A stretch of DNA of 35,724 nt from Planctomycetota bacterium (GTDB taxonomy: Bacteria; Planctomycetota; UBA1135; UBA2386). A model generated the notes under the pieces. That model was not told the DNA's origin. It searched no databases and worked only from the letters and a program-made list of their open reading frames with translations. Each line of letters begins with the position of its first letter. Positions within the stretch are counted from its first letter, which is position 1. The translations under genes were made by a program, and so were the position numbers. The stretch is from assembly GCA_029936315.1 (NCBI GenBank), contig JAPYTD010000047.1, positions 1 through 35,724 of the forward strand, read 5' to 3'. Below, one piece after another: positions 16,215 through 25,376 of this stretch.

Positions 16215-17267
16215 ATGACCACAGGACAGAATCGATTGGTGGGCGCGGCCGCGGCCGCAATGCTCATGGCGGGCCTCGCTGCCCAGGATCCAGGGCAAGG
16301 CCCAGGCCAGACGCGCAGCAAGCTCCCGCCACCGCCGGCGACGGCAGCTGCCATCGCACCCGAGCGGCTCGCGGAGATCCTCGCTGGCGATGACCCGGCA
16401 AACCTCGCCGAGTTGCAAGCCATGCAAACCCACGTGCAGCAGCTGGTGGCAAAGGTCCTGCCGGCGACGGTGTCGTTGCCCGGCGCCAGTGGCGTGCTGG
16501 TTCGGCGCGACGGAACGAGCTACGTGCTGTGCGCCGCACACGTGACGATGATGGCCGACCGGCGCATCAACATCACCTTGAACGATGGCAAACGCCTGCG
16601 CGGCACGTCCTTGGGCGCCAACCACCGCAACGACGTCAGCCTGGTTCACATCGACAGCTTGGGCGATCATCCAGCCGCCGAGATTGGCAAGTCCGCCGAA
16701 CTCAAACGCGGCCAGTGGGTCTTGATGCTCGGCCACCCGAGTGGCAAGAAGCAGGGCCGCAGCGCGCCAGCTCGCCTCGGCCGCATTCTGCGCGTACCAA
16801 AGACCGGCTACCTGGTGACCGATTGCACCATGCAAGCGGGCGACTCCGGCGGGCCGCTGTTTGACATGCAAGGTCGCGTGGTCGGCATCAACAGTCGCAT
16901 CAACGCCAACCTCGCCATGAACATGCACGCGCCGGTCGACGCAATCGTCAACGAGTGGGACGACCTGCGGAAGGGCAAGGTGACCCAAGCTCGTCGCCGT
17001 GGCAGACCGCGGCTGACCTTTGGCGTCGAACTCACCTACGGCGAAGGCTGTCCCGTGTTTGCAGACGTGCCCAAGGACAGCGGCGCCGCCAAGGCCGGGC
17101 TGCAGAAGGGCGACCGCCTGTTGGAGATGGACGGCACCGATATCCACAGTCGTTGGTCGGTGCAACGCGTGTTCCGCGACTTCCGTTCCGGCGAGATCAT
17201 CCCGATTGTGGTCGCCCGCGACGGCGGGGGCATCGAACTGAAGGTACCCGTGGTGGCAGGAGATTGA
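16215..17267 (+). CDS. Exported trypsin-like serine protease with C-terminal PDZ domain (HtrA/DegP-like)
   Basis: A 350-residue protein with a signal peptide (GAAAAAMLMAGLAAQ). The chymotrypsin-fold catalytic triad is complete: His109 in LCAAHV, Asp140 in RNDVSLVHI and Ser211 in AGDSGGPLFD. A PDZ domain covers about residues 258-345, with KAGLQKGDRLLEMDG as the typical helix-strand turn. HtrA-type proteases degrade or refold damaged exported proteins, and the PDZ domain selects substrate tails. A tail-reading protease beside several proteins that share one C-terminal module is suggestive but unproven. The next gene starts three bases after its stop codon, so the two are almost certainly co-transcribed. 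It diverges from the 14140 gene, with about 200 bp between starts. Confidence 0.9.
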   Translation: MTTGQNRLVGAAAAAMLMAGLAAQDPGQGPGQTRSKLPPPPATAAAIAPERLAEILAGDDPANLAELQAMQTHVQQLVAKVLPATVSLPGASGVLVRRDGTSYVLCAAHVTMMADRRINITLNDGKRLRGTSLGANHRNDVSLVHIDSLGDHPAAEIGKSAELKRGQWVLMLGHPSGKKQGRSAPARLGRILRVPKTGYLVTDCTMQAGDSGGPLFDMQGRVVGINSRINANLAMNMHAPVDAIVNEWDDLRKGKVTQARRRGRPRLTFGVELTYGEGCPVFADVPKDSGAAKAGLQKGDRLLEMDGTDIHSRWSVQRVFRDFRSGEIIPIVVARDGGGIELKVPVVAGD

Positions 17268-17269
17268 TC

Positions 17270-18310
17270 ATGACCAGTCCTGGAACCACCGCTTTGGCGA
17301 TCGCCGCAGTTATCGCGACGCTGACGGCGCCACTGACGGCACAGCGCTTGTCGACGATGAGTCAAGGCGACGCCGTTCGCAAGGCGTACGCATCGACCGT
17401 GCTTCGGGCAAACCTCAGTGTGCTCAGCGTTCATGCCGACGGCGACCAGCGTGTGCTCGGCACCTGCGTCGCGCCCGACCTCGTCGTCACGAAGCTCAGC
17501 GAACTCAGCGCCAAGGACCGCTTGGCGAAGAAGGCCCCCAGCCTGACGTGCAAGCAAGGCAAAGAGACCTGGAACGCGACGCTGCTCGGCTTTGACCGCG
17601 CTTCCGACATCGCGCTGCTGCGCCTAAAGGATGCGAAGTTGACGCCAGTAGAATGGCAACTCGCCATTCCCAAGACTGGCGCATTCCTTGCGACGCCCAA
17701 CGGTGAGAAGTGGCCGCTTGGGGTCGGCATTCTCGGGGCGTCGCCCTACCAACACACGCGAGCGTTCCTCGGCATTCGATTCGCCAATGCTGAAGACGCA
17801 CGCGCGGAGCTCGCAGAGGTCGTCGAACACGGCGCAGCCCGCGCCGCCGGCTTACTGGTCGGCGACGTCGTCGTGGAGTTCGCCGGCGACAAGATCGAAT
17901 GGACTTCGGAGCTGCGCGCACGCATCGGCCAGTGCCAACCTGGCGACAAGGTCGCGATCAAAGTGCGCCGCGACGGCAAAGAACTGAGCTTCATAGCGAC
18001 GCTCGGCACCAACAACAGCCCGCCGCGTTCGGGGCAGAACAACAGCCCGCCGCGTTCGGGGCAGGAAGACGTCTGGGGCGACCTCAGCGTCGTTCGCAGC
18101 GGCTTCCAGCAAGTGCTACAGCACGACACCGTGCTCAAGCCGAAGGACTGTGGTGGCCCGGTTGTTGACCTGACGGGCAAGGTGCTCGGGGTCAACATTG
18201 CACGGGCTGGCCGCGTTGAGACGCTGGCCTTGCCGGCGGCTACGGTGCAGAAGCTCGTCAAGAAGCTGCTGGCGGCGGCGGCCAAGAAGAGCCCCGGAGA
18301 GGGCTACTGA
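17270..18310 (+). CDS. Exported protease-like protein with PDZ and altered catalytic residues
   Basis: A 346-residue relative of the preceding protease with a signal peptide (ALAIAAVIATLTAPLTAQ). The first barrel is recognisable (VLGTCVAPDLVVTKLSEL, then ASDIALLRL with Asp113), but the catalytic histidine position in VVTKLSEL is not histidine. A PDZ-like domain follows at about 170-248 (ARAAGLLVGDVVVEFAGDK). Only then comes KDCGGPVVDLTGKVLGVN, where the serine of GDSGGP is Cys294. So the PDZ seems to sit before the active-site loop, unlike HtrA. Between the two is a perfect duplication of NNSPPRSGQ. It is probably a non-proteolytic partner or scaffold of the 16215 enzyme; a cysteine nucleophile without histidine would be unlikely to work. 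Start ATG 17270 lies two bases after the previous stop codon. Confidence 0.8.
   Translation: MTSPGTTALAIAAVIATLTAPLTAQRLSTMSQGDAVRKAYASTVLRANLSVLSVHADGDQRVLGTCVAPDLVVTKLSELSAKDRLAKKAPSLTCKQGKETWNATLLGFDRASDIALLRLKDAKLTPVEWQLAIPKTGAFLATPNGEKWPLGVGILGASPYQHTRAFLGIRFANAEDARAELAEVVEHGAARAAGLLVGDVVVEFAGDKIEWTSELRARIGQCQPGDKVAIKVRRDGKELSFIATLGTNNSPPRSGQNNSPPRSGQEDVWGDLSVVRSGFQQVLQHDTVLKPKDCGGPVVDLTGKVLGVNIARAGRVETLALPAATVQKLVKKLLAAAAKKSPGEGY
18011..18064 (+). repeat. Perfect 27 bp tandem duplication inside the protease-like gene
   Basis: The unit at 18011-18037 is repeated base for base at 18038-18064. It encodes NNSPPRSGQ twice in a linker after the PDZ domain. Identity at the DNA level implies recent slippage or duplication; the frame is kept because 27 is a multiple of three. 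Confidence 0.97.
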
Positions 18311-18317
18311 TTGGTGC

Positions 18318-18356
18318 GGCGTGCTACTGGCTGGTCTTCCCAGCCAGTAGCACGCC
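18318..18356. terminator. Bidirectional terminator hairpin between convergent genes
   Basis: A perfect 17 bp stem (18318-18334 pairs with 18340-18356) with the loop TCTTC starts eight bases after the protease-like gene stops and ends ten bases before the subtilase stop codon. No T-run is present, but the length and position between two convergent genes make a bidirectional terminator the best reading. Confidence 0.75.
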
Positions 18357-18366
18357 CGACAACTCG

Positions 18367-21300
18367 TTAGTTGCCGACACGCGCGCGACCGGCGTTTGAG
18401 GTCACCAGACCCAACGCGTTCGCAGCGCCGTCAAGCGCCACCCACTGGTGGAACACATCCGTGCCGATCAGGCCCGCCGTGTTCGGCACGACAATCGAAC
18501 CGGACGCTGTGCCCGAACCGTTCGTGATGTAGGTCTGCAGCACAATCGGATCGACCAACAGGTAGCAACCCAGGGCGCCCGGCAGCAGGGCCGGCAGTGC
18601 CCCACCCGCCCACGTGCTGTCGGAGAGACCGGAGGCCAGCACGGCGAACGTCGTCGGCGGCGCCTCGGTCAGGTCGAGCGCATAGCTGGTGCCAAGCACC
18701 GGCAGGCCCGTGTTACTGAGCTCGGGCACCTTGAAGTTCGGCAAGGCCGAGCAAGTCACGCTCCATACATTGCGCGGCACCGAGATCGTCCAGGTCGCCG
18801 CCCCGTTCGGCCGTGTGTAGGCAAGGTTCGGGCTGCCGCCAGGTGTCTCCCCGGTAAGCACGCCGCCAGCACTTAGATCCAACGCGATGAAGAACGCGCC
18901 GCCGACCGCCACCGGCGATGCGAAGGTCGCCGTGTAGAAGCCGGGCGCACTGCCGATCGTCATCGTCGTCGTCGCAATCGGGTTGAGCCCCGGCTGCGTG
19001 CCGGTGTAGATGTGCGCCGGCACGACCACCGAACCACTCGTCGAGCGCGTGTAGAAGTCGAAGCTGCCAACATGAATCGCGCCCGTGTTCGCAACGCGGT
19101 GCGCGTATTCCAGCGTCCCGACCGTGCCAGAAAGAGGGCCCGCGGCGTTCCACGTGAAGCACGGCGGGTTCGGGGTCACGCAAGTCACGCTCCATGCATT
19201 GCGCGGCACCGAGATCGTCCAGGCCGCCGCTCCGTTCGGCCGTGTGTAGGCAAGGTTCGGGCTGCCGCCAAGTGTCTCCCCGGTAAGCACGCCGCCAGCA
19301 CTTAGATCCAACGCGATGAAGAACGCGCCGCCGACCGCCACCGGCGATGCGAAGGTCGCCGTGTAGAAGCCGGGCGCACTGCCGATCGTCATCGTCGTCG
19401 TCGCAATCGGGTTGAGCCCCGGCTGCGTGCCGGTGTAGATGTGCGCCGGCACGACCACCGAACCACTCGTCGAGCGCGTGTAGAAGTCGAAGCTGCCAAC
19501 ATGAATCGCGCCCGTGTTCGCAACGCGGTGCGCGTATTCCAGCGTCCCGACCGTGCCAGAAAGAGGGGCCGCGGCGTTCCACGTGAAGCACGGCGGCTCC
19601 GTGATCACGACCGAGCTCTCACAACCAGCACCATACGTGGTGAACTGCGCGAACTGCGCCTGCGTGCCTTGGCCACCGGTGACGACGAGACCATAGTCAG
19701 CATCGACCGCCGGCGTCTCGACGTGGCTGTCCTGCACAACCGAGGTCGCAAAGACTTCGACGTTCCAATTGCCAGCTGCCGGGTTCTGCACGAACACACA
19801 CTCGATCGAGTTGATCGAATCTTCACTGCCACCAGGAAGCGACCAGACGCCGTTCTGCAGCTGGTTGTTGCCCCAGTAGGTCGTGCCGTTGGGCGCCGTA
19901 ACTTTCAACGACAGGTTGTTGATCAGGTGCAGAGCCGATGCCGGGTTGGCCGGCAGCTCCGCCCAGTTGAGGGCGCACTTCAGAGCAGATTCGCCCGGGG
20001 CGACGCTGATCCCATAGGAGTGCACAACGCCTTGCATGATCGGCGCCGTCTCATCGACGATGAACGTCTTCTGGCGCATGTTCCACATCGTCTGCAGGTT
20101 CGGGAAACCCCAACCCTGGTGCACGCGAATGTTGTTGTTGCTGGACGCAGTGAACGAGTATTGCGACGCACTGACGACCTGCAGGGCCTTGAGGGTCGGG
20201 AAGTGTGGACGATTCTGGTGGCTGGTGCCGCCAGGAACGCGCAACTGCTGGCCGAACTGGCCAACGCCGAAGCTGATCTCGTCGGTGTACATCTGGATCG
20301 CAATCACATTGTGACCGGCCACGATCGGCGTCGCACCCGAAGTGCCACCGAAGTTGCTATACCAATTGTTGCTGGAGTAACCCGCACTGCCGGTGCGGTC
20401 CGACGTGCCAATTTGGTCGTAGTAGGCCGTCAGCGTCGGCTTGATGCGACCATCGGATGCCGGGCCAATGCTGGCGTTACCACCCAGCCACGAATCATCC
20501 CCGGCACTGCTGTTGTTGCCGTGCGCGACACCACCGATGGAGAACACGTTCTTGGCCCAAGCCTCGGGACGCGAATCCTGGTTGCCAGCATTCGACTGGC
20601 TCTGGGTCCAGGCGAGATCGTGGTCGAAGATCATGTCGTCCGCGCTGGCCGACGTCGACGTGTAGAAGAACGTGCGAGCGCCGCCCCACGAAGCCGTGGT
20701 GTGAGACACGTTATACGTGTTGACGAGGTTGCCGAACGTCGTGTAACGCGACGTCGACGTGCCGTTGGTGAAGAACTTGCCGCAATCGGGCGCCATGCCG
20801 CGCACGGACGGGTTGCTAGTGCCGTTGCCGAATACAATACCGGCGGTACAGTGACCGTGAGTCGATGCCGTGTTGCTGCTGTTGACGACCGTCACGCCAC
20901 CGGTGAAGTCTTGGTGGCCGGCCTCAACACCTTCGTAGATGTGAGCATTGACACCGGTTCCGGTGTAGCCCGCCTGTGCCTCGACGTAGTTGCCGCCGCC
21001 TTGGATGCGGGCGTTGTTCATGTCGTAGCCGATGTCGGTCCACTCATCGATCCACAGCACTTCGTTCAGGCCAGCGACCGCCGCGAGTTGCTCTCCGGTC
21101 AGCGCCACCGTGACCAGCAGGCCACCGCCGTGCGTATCGGTGACCGCGCCACCAATCGCGCGAACCTTCTGGCTGATGGCCGGCTTGTCGGTGCGCTTGT
21201 CGGCAACGACGATGTTGTAGCGAACGATCGCTGATTCCTGAAAACGGTTCGACGCGATCAACGCCGGATCGATGCGGAACGCGGGATGGTAATCGCCAAC

Positions 21301-21639
21301 CCACCGGACCGTCGTCGCACCGCGCACCCGCTCCGCCTGATCGGCCGTGAGGTGGGCAACGTAGGAGTTGCTCGGCAGGTAGCCGATGATCTTGCCACCA
21401 ACGGCGAGGATGGCCTGGCGACCTGCCTCCGTTGGGATGCCCGCGAACTGAACGATGCGCAGATCTTGCTGGCTCGTGCTTCGCAACGCAGCCGGAATCT
21501 CAGGCGAGTCACTGAGTGGATCGAAGGAAGCGTAGCGGATCTGCACCCGGCTCGATTCGGTTGGAACTGAGCTCTGCGCAGACAGGGAAACGGCCACAGC
21601 ACACGCGAGGATCGCGGCGCGGGAGAGGATGGTGATCAT
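18367..21639 (-). CDS. Exported subtilase-like (S8) protein with duplicated beta modules and shared C-terminal module
   Basis: A 1090-residue protein with a signal peptide (MITILSRAAILACAVAVSLSAQ). Residues 40-190 resemble an inhibitor-type propeptide. The S8 domain follows: STHGHCTAG carries the histidine (His261) and FGGTSGATPIVAGH the serine (Ser434). Where the aspartate is normally in VIDTG, the sequence is HIYEGVEAGHQDF, so the aspartate is not conserved. A P/proprotein-convertase-like beta domain (about 500-670) follows. Then come two nearly identical 143-residue modules bounded by cysteines, and a final module with VPNTAGLIGTDVFHQ. It is paralogous to the partial gene at 33773. The frame is open upstream to 22332, but that part is antisense to the next gene; ATG 21639 begins the signal peptide. 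Protease activity is uncertain because of the aspartate change. Confidence 0.85.
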   Translation of the reverse strand: MITILSRAAILACAVAVSLSAQSSVPTESSRVQIRYASFDPLSDSPEIPAALRSTSQQDLRIVQFAGIPTEAGRQAILAVGGKIIGYLPSNSYVAHLTADQAERVRGATTVRWVGDYHPAFRIDPALIASNRFQESAIVRYNIVVADKRTDKPAISQKVRAIGGAVTDTHGGGLLVTVALTGEQLAAVAGLNEVLWIDEWTDIGYDMNNARIQGGGNYVEAQAGYTGTGVNAHIYEGVEAGHQDFTGGVTVVNSSNTASTHGHCTAGIVFGNGTSNPSVRGMAPDCGKFFTNGTSTSRYTTFGNLVNTYNVSHTTASWGGARTFFYTSTSASADDMIFDHDLAWTQSQSNAGNQDSRPEAWAKNVFSIGGVAHGNNSSAGDDSWLGGNASIGPASDGRIKPTLTAYYDQIGTSDRTGSAGYSSNNWYSNFGGTSGATPIVAGHNVIAIQMYTDEISFGVGQFGQQLRVPGGTSHQNRPHFPTLKALQVVSASQYSFTASSNNNIRVHQGWGFPNLQTMWNMRQKTFIVDETAPIMQGVVHSYGISVAPGESALKCALNWAELPANPASALHLINNLSLKVTAPNGTTYWGNNQLQNGVWSLPGGSEDSINSIECVFVQNPAAGNWNVEVFATSVVQDSHVETPAVDADYGLVVTGGQGTQAQFAQFTTYGAGCESSVVITEPPCFTWNAAAPLSGTVGTLEYAHRVANTGAIHVGSFDFYTRSTSGSVVVPAHIYTGTQPGLNPIATTTMTIGSAPGFYTATFASPVAVGGAFFIALDLSAGGVLTGETLGGSPNLAYTRPNGAAAWTISVPRNAWSVTCVTPNPPCFTWNAAGPLSGTVGTLEYAHRVANTGAIHVGSFDFYTRSTSGSVVVPAHIYTGTQPGLNPIATTTMTIGSAPGFYTATFASPVAVGGAFFIALDLSAGGVLTGETPGGSPNLAYTRPNGAATWTISVPRNVWSVTCSALPNFKVPELSNTGLPVLGTSYALDLTEAPPTTFAVLASGLSDSTWAGGALPALLPGALGCYLLVDPIVLQTYITNGSGTASGSIVVPNTAGLIGTDVFHQWVALDGAANALGLVTSNAGRARVGN
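18751..19168 (-). repeat. Internal duplication copy A in the subtilase-like gene
   Basis: This segment recurs at 19180-19597, offset by 429 bp (143 codons). By eye I count about five mismatches in 418 bases. It encodes the C-terminal-most of the two beta modules (from CFTWNAAGPLSG to WSVTC). Confidence 0.95.
19180..19597 (-). repeat. Internal duplication copy B in the subtilase-like gene
   Basis: Partner of 18751-19168. The reading frame is kept across the unit, so adding or losing a copy would only change protein length. Confidence 0.95.
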
Positions 21640-21834
21640 GTGGGTGACGGCTGGGAGTCGGAGGGCAGTCGGAGGGCAGTCGCACAAGTCTACCAGCCTC
21701 CTTGCAGTTGGCCATGCCGCCGTTGCCAAGGCTCGGCTACCGCTGGAACGGCCGAACGCATCTGAACACCAAAACCCCGGTGCGGCGGCGGTTTGCGTGA
21801 CGCTGGTCCGCGAACCCGTTATAGGGAACACGTC

Positions 21835-22881
<1,047 letters not shown>

Positions 22882-22896
22882 CCGCGACGTGCTGGG

Positions 22897-24090
22897 CTAC
22901 TCTGGCAGCGGCTTGACGCAGATGTCCTTGTACCAGACTTCCGAACCCGGATCGTGCACCTGCAGCGCGAACGTGCCGCGGTCGAGCAGGCGACCGGCGA
23001 AGTTCTTCGGCCGTTCGACGCCATCGGGCTCGGTGTAGTCAATCACCTGCTTGCCGTCGACCGAGACGGTGATGTGCTTGCCCTCAACCCGCATGACCAT
23101 CGCGAACCACTTGTTGTCCTTCGCCGGTGGCTCCTTGATGTCGTCGATGCCATAGAGGCCTGCGGTGCGTCGCCAATCACCCTGCGAGTTGTTGACCTGG
23201 ACTTCGTAGCCCTTCTCCGGCCAACCGTTCTTCTGGAAAACGGTGTGGAAGTAGATGCCCGAGTTTGCGTTCGGCTTGGTCTGCACCAGGGCATGCAGTT
23301 CGAAGTTCTTGAACGTGTGCTGGTACACCGGGCCGTTGTAGAAGACGTGGGCGCGCCGGCCCCGCACAACCATGGCACCGTTCTTCACGGTGACGGACTC
23401 GGGGTTCTCGTTGACCTTCCAGCCGTTGAGGTCCTTGCCATTGAACAGCGTCGCGAAGCCACCGCCGTCGCCGAGCTCACGAAGACGAATGTTGCGCCAT
23501 GCGACGCGATACTTCGGATCCCCACCGACGCCGTGCACTTGCAAACCGATGAACCCCGTCGGCGACCAGTCGTCAACGATGTTGGCGATCAGCACGCCGT
23601 TGACCCAGGTGCGAATCGTCGGCCCCATGCAGATAACGCGATAGTTGTTCCACTCGCCGTTCTTGAATGCCGACCGCCGCTGCGGCTGATCGCGGTCCTT
23701 GCTCAACCAGCCACGACGCGCTTCGTCATAGACGAACCCGGCATGCCCGTTGGTCGAGATCTCGACCTGGTAGCCATGCACGCGACCCCTCTTGTGGGTA
23801 GGAATCGAGTGGCTGCGAATCTGCACCCCACTGTTCAATTGGTTATCGAACAGCTTCACATCAAACTCGAGTTCGAAGTCGCCGTAGAAGCGGTCGCTGC
23901 ACAAGAACGAGTTCGGGCTGCCCTTGACCGTTGTGCCCAGGATCGTGCCATCTACGGCCTGGTAGGTGGCGGTGCCGTTCTTCTGCGTCCATCCGTTGAG
24001 GGTGTCGCCGTCGAACAGATTGACCCAACCATCTTGGGCGGAGAGCGGCGCGACGAGGGCGCACAGAACGAGAACGTGTGCTTTCAACAT
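22897..24090 (-). CDS. Exported protein with two DUF1080 (3-keto-disaccharide hydrolase) domains
   Basis: A 397-residue protein starting at ATG 24090 with a signal peptide (MLKAHVLVLCALVAPLSAQ). Two copies of the DUF1080 / 3-keto-disaccharide hydrolase domain (PF06439) follow. The first opens with GWVNLFDGDTLNGWTQKNG and contains NSGVQIRSH; the second opens with ATLFNGKDLNGWKVNENP and contains NSGIYFHTVF. The fold is a concanavalin-like beta-sandwich; some members hydrolyse 3-keto-glycosides and others probably only bind sugars. Planctomycetes encode dozens. The frame extends upstream to 24144 but the signal peptide starts at 24090. It may be the last gene of a leftward group with 24160-24348 and 24400-25128. 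Confidence 0.88.
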   Translation of the reverse strand: MLKAHVLVLCALVAPLSAQDGWVNLFDGDTLNGWTQKNGTATYQAVDGTILGTTVKGSPNSFLCSDRFYGDFELEFDVKLFDNQLNSGVQIRSHSIPTHKRGRVHGYQVEISTNGHAGFVYDEARRGWLSKDRDQPQRRSAFKNGEWNNYRVICMGPTIRTWVNGVLIANIVDDWSPTGFIGLQVHGVGGDPKYRVAWRNIRLRELGDGGGFATLFNGKDLNGWKVNENPESVTVKNGAMVVRGRRAHVFYNGPVYQHTFKNFELHALVQTKPNANSGIYFHTVFQKNGWPEKGYEVQVNNSQGDWRRTAGLYGIDDIKEPPAKDNKWFAMVMRVEGKHITVSVDGKQVIDYTEPDGVERPKNFAGRLLDRGTFALQVHDPGSEVWYKDICVKPLPE

Positions 24091-24159
24091 GGTTGCGGAT
24101 GCGGGGAGCGAACGATATGGCTCACTGGGTGTGCCACGATGCACGAGTCGGCGATCAGG

Positions 24160-24348
24160 TCAACTGCGCGACTGGCCACCGAGGTGTTTTGTGATGAACG
24201 GATCGTGTTTCTTGTCGATCAGACAAACGGCGACGCCCGCCAGTGCCTTGCCCCTTTCGTCGACGACACGACCAGCCAACTCACGAGTCGGCTGATGGCC
24301 AGCCAGAGTTGCCGTAAACATCAGACACGCGAGAGCAAGATGGCGCAT
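24160..24348 (-). CDS. Small secreted protein with a truncated carboxypeptidase-regulatory-like segment
   Basis: A 62-residue product: signal peptide (MRHLALACLMFTATLAG), then ELAGRVVDERGKALAGVAV. That second stretch matches the first two strands of a carboxypeptidase regulatory-like (CarboxypepD_reg, Ig-like) domain, and the sequence stops soon after. A complete domain needs about 80 residues, so this is either a truncated gene or a minimal secreted peptide. It lies 51 bp after the STN-like gene and 69 bp before the DUF1080 gene on the same strand. An upstream ATG at 24372 is also in frame. Confidence 0.5.
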   Translation of the reverse strand: MRHLALACLMFTATLAGHQPTRELAGRVVDERGKALAGVAVCLIDKKHDPFITKHLGGQSRS

Positions 24349-24399
24349 GAGGTTCGGACTAGCTTGCCGCAATGGCGGTGCGAATCGCAGAGTAACTCG

Positions 24400-25128
24400 C
24401 TATCGCAACAACCGTCGCAGCAGGCGACGGCTCGGCGACTTCAACCCGAGCTTGACCAACGTAAACTCGATCTCATCGTGCGCCTGCGGCGCCTGGCGGA
24501 TCAAGAACATGCCGTTCTGGTTGACCAGCTTGATGCCATCGAGGCCCCACGACTCGGGGCGAACGGTCTCGCGCAGCAACGACTCGATGCCATCCGGCGT
24601 GAAGCCGCTAATCGTCGTGCCCGACTCGACCGGCTCACGAAACAGCGGTCGGTCGTCGCGCGACAACCCCAGCCCAAGGTCCGGGCCGGGAAAGTTCATC
24701 AGCGGTGCACACTCGGCGCGCAGGTCATAGACGACCAGATCCGTCAACGGCTTGATCTCGTCGGGCTTGACCAAGAACACGACGCCGAAGCGGTAGACGA
24801 AGCGCAGCCCGGTCTCGATCTGGGCGATCGACATCATCGACCACAAACTCGTGCCGCGCAGGTTGAGGTTCATGGTCGCGGCGGCTTCGGAATCCGCTTT
24901 CGAACAGTTGAACCCGAGTTCGTTGCCGGTCGCCATCGTCAGGTAGCGACACAGGTCTTTGGGTGTGAGATCCGCAACCGCGAGAATCACCCTCATCTCG
25001 TGCAGACGTTTGACCGCGACACGATGACCGCGCACATCCTGACGACGCTCAATCGCGAGCACATCGTCCTGCGCCAATGCCATGGGGGCTACGAACAAAG
25101 AAACCGTCAACAATGCGAAGCAACGCAT
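24400..25128 (-). CDS. Exported protein with a secretin-N / STN-like domain, without a secretin barrel
   Basis: A 242-residue protein beginning at ATG 25128 with a signal peptide (MRCFALLTVSLFVAPMALAQ). From about residue 45 it shows the strand-helix pattern of STN/secretin N0 domains: DLTPKDLCRYLTMATG, then ATMNLNLRGTSLWSMMSIAQ, LRFVYRFGVVFLVKP and VVYDLRAECAPL. These domains dock partners in secretins and TonB receptors. No secretin or TonB-receptor barrel follows; the protein ends in a basic tail (RRLLRRLLR). The assignment is by pattern only; it could also be a stand-alone adaptor of a secretion or regulatory system. Candidate operon with the next two leftward genes. Confidence 0.6.
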   Translation of the reverse strand: MRCFALLTVSLFVAPMALAQDDVLAIERRQDVRGHRVAVKRLHEMRVILAVADLTPKDLCRYLTMATGNELGFNCSKADSEAAATMNLNLRGTSLWSMMSIAQIETGLRFVYRFGVVFLVKPDEIKPLTDLVVYDLRAECAPLMNFPGPDLGLGLSRDDRPLFREPVESGTTISGFTPDGIESLLRETVRPESWGLDGIKLVNQNGMFLIRQAPQAHDEIEFTLVKLGLKSPSRRLLRRLLR

Positions 25129-25376
25129 GAGACCTCTCAAGTAAGGCAAATCAGGGGGAAATCTATGCAATCACGATCCAAGCGACCTGCCCAGTACCTG
25201 CACGCCGCATCGGGCATATGTCCGGCCGCGTTTCCTGCATTGTTTTCCCCGCCGGTGAACCGCCGTGACTTGTAAGGGAAACGCAATGGCAACGGGCAGC
25301 ACGCACCACCAACTACGGTAGACTTCCTGCTTACCCGTCCGTGCCCGGTCACACCATTGCACTCGAGGTTCCGCTC

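Noticed and set aside
19441-21234. 597-codon plus-strand open frame
   Set aside because: Antisense shadow of the subtilase-like gene, Arg/Val/Ala-rich without motifs.
22954-25275. 773-codon plus-strand open frame
   Set aside because: It is antisense to the DUF1080 and STN-like genes, whose motifs and signal peptides are clear. Its own translation has no domain or signal; long antisense frames are common in GC-rich DNA.
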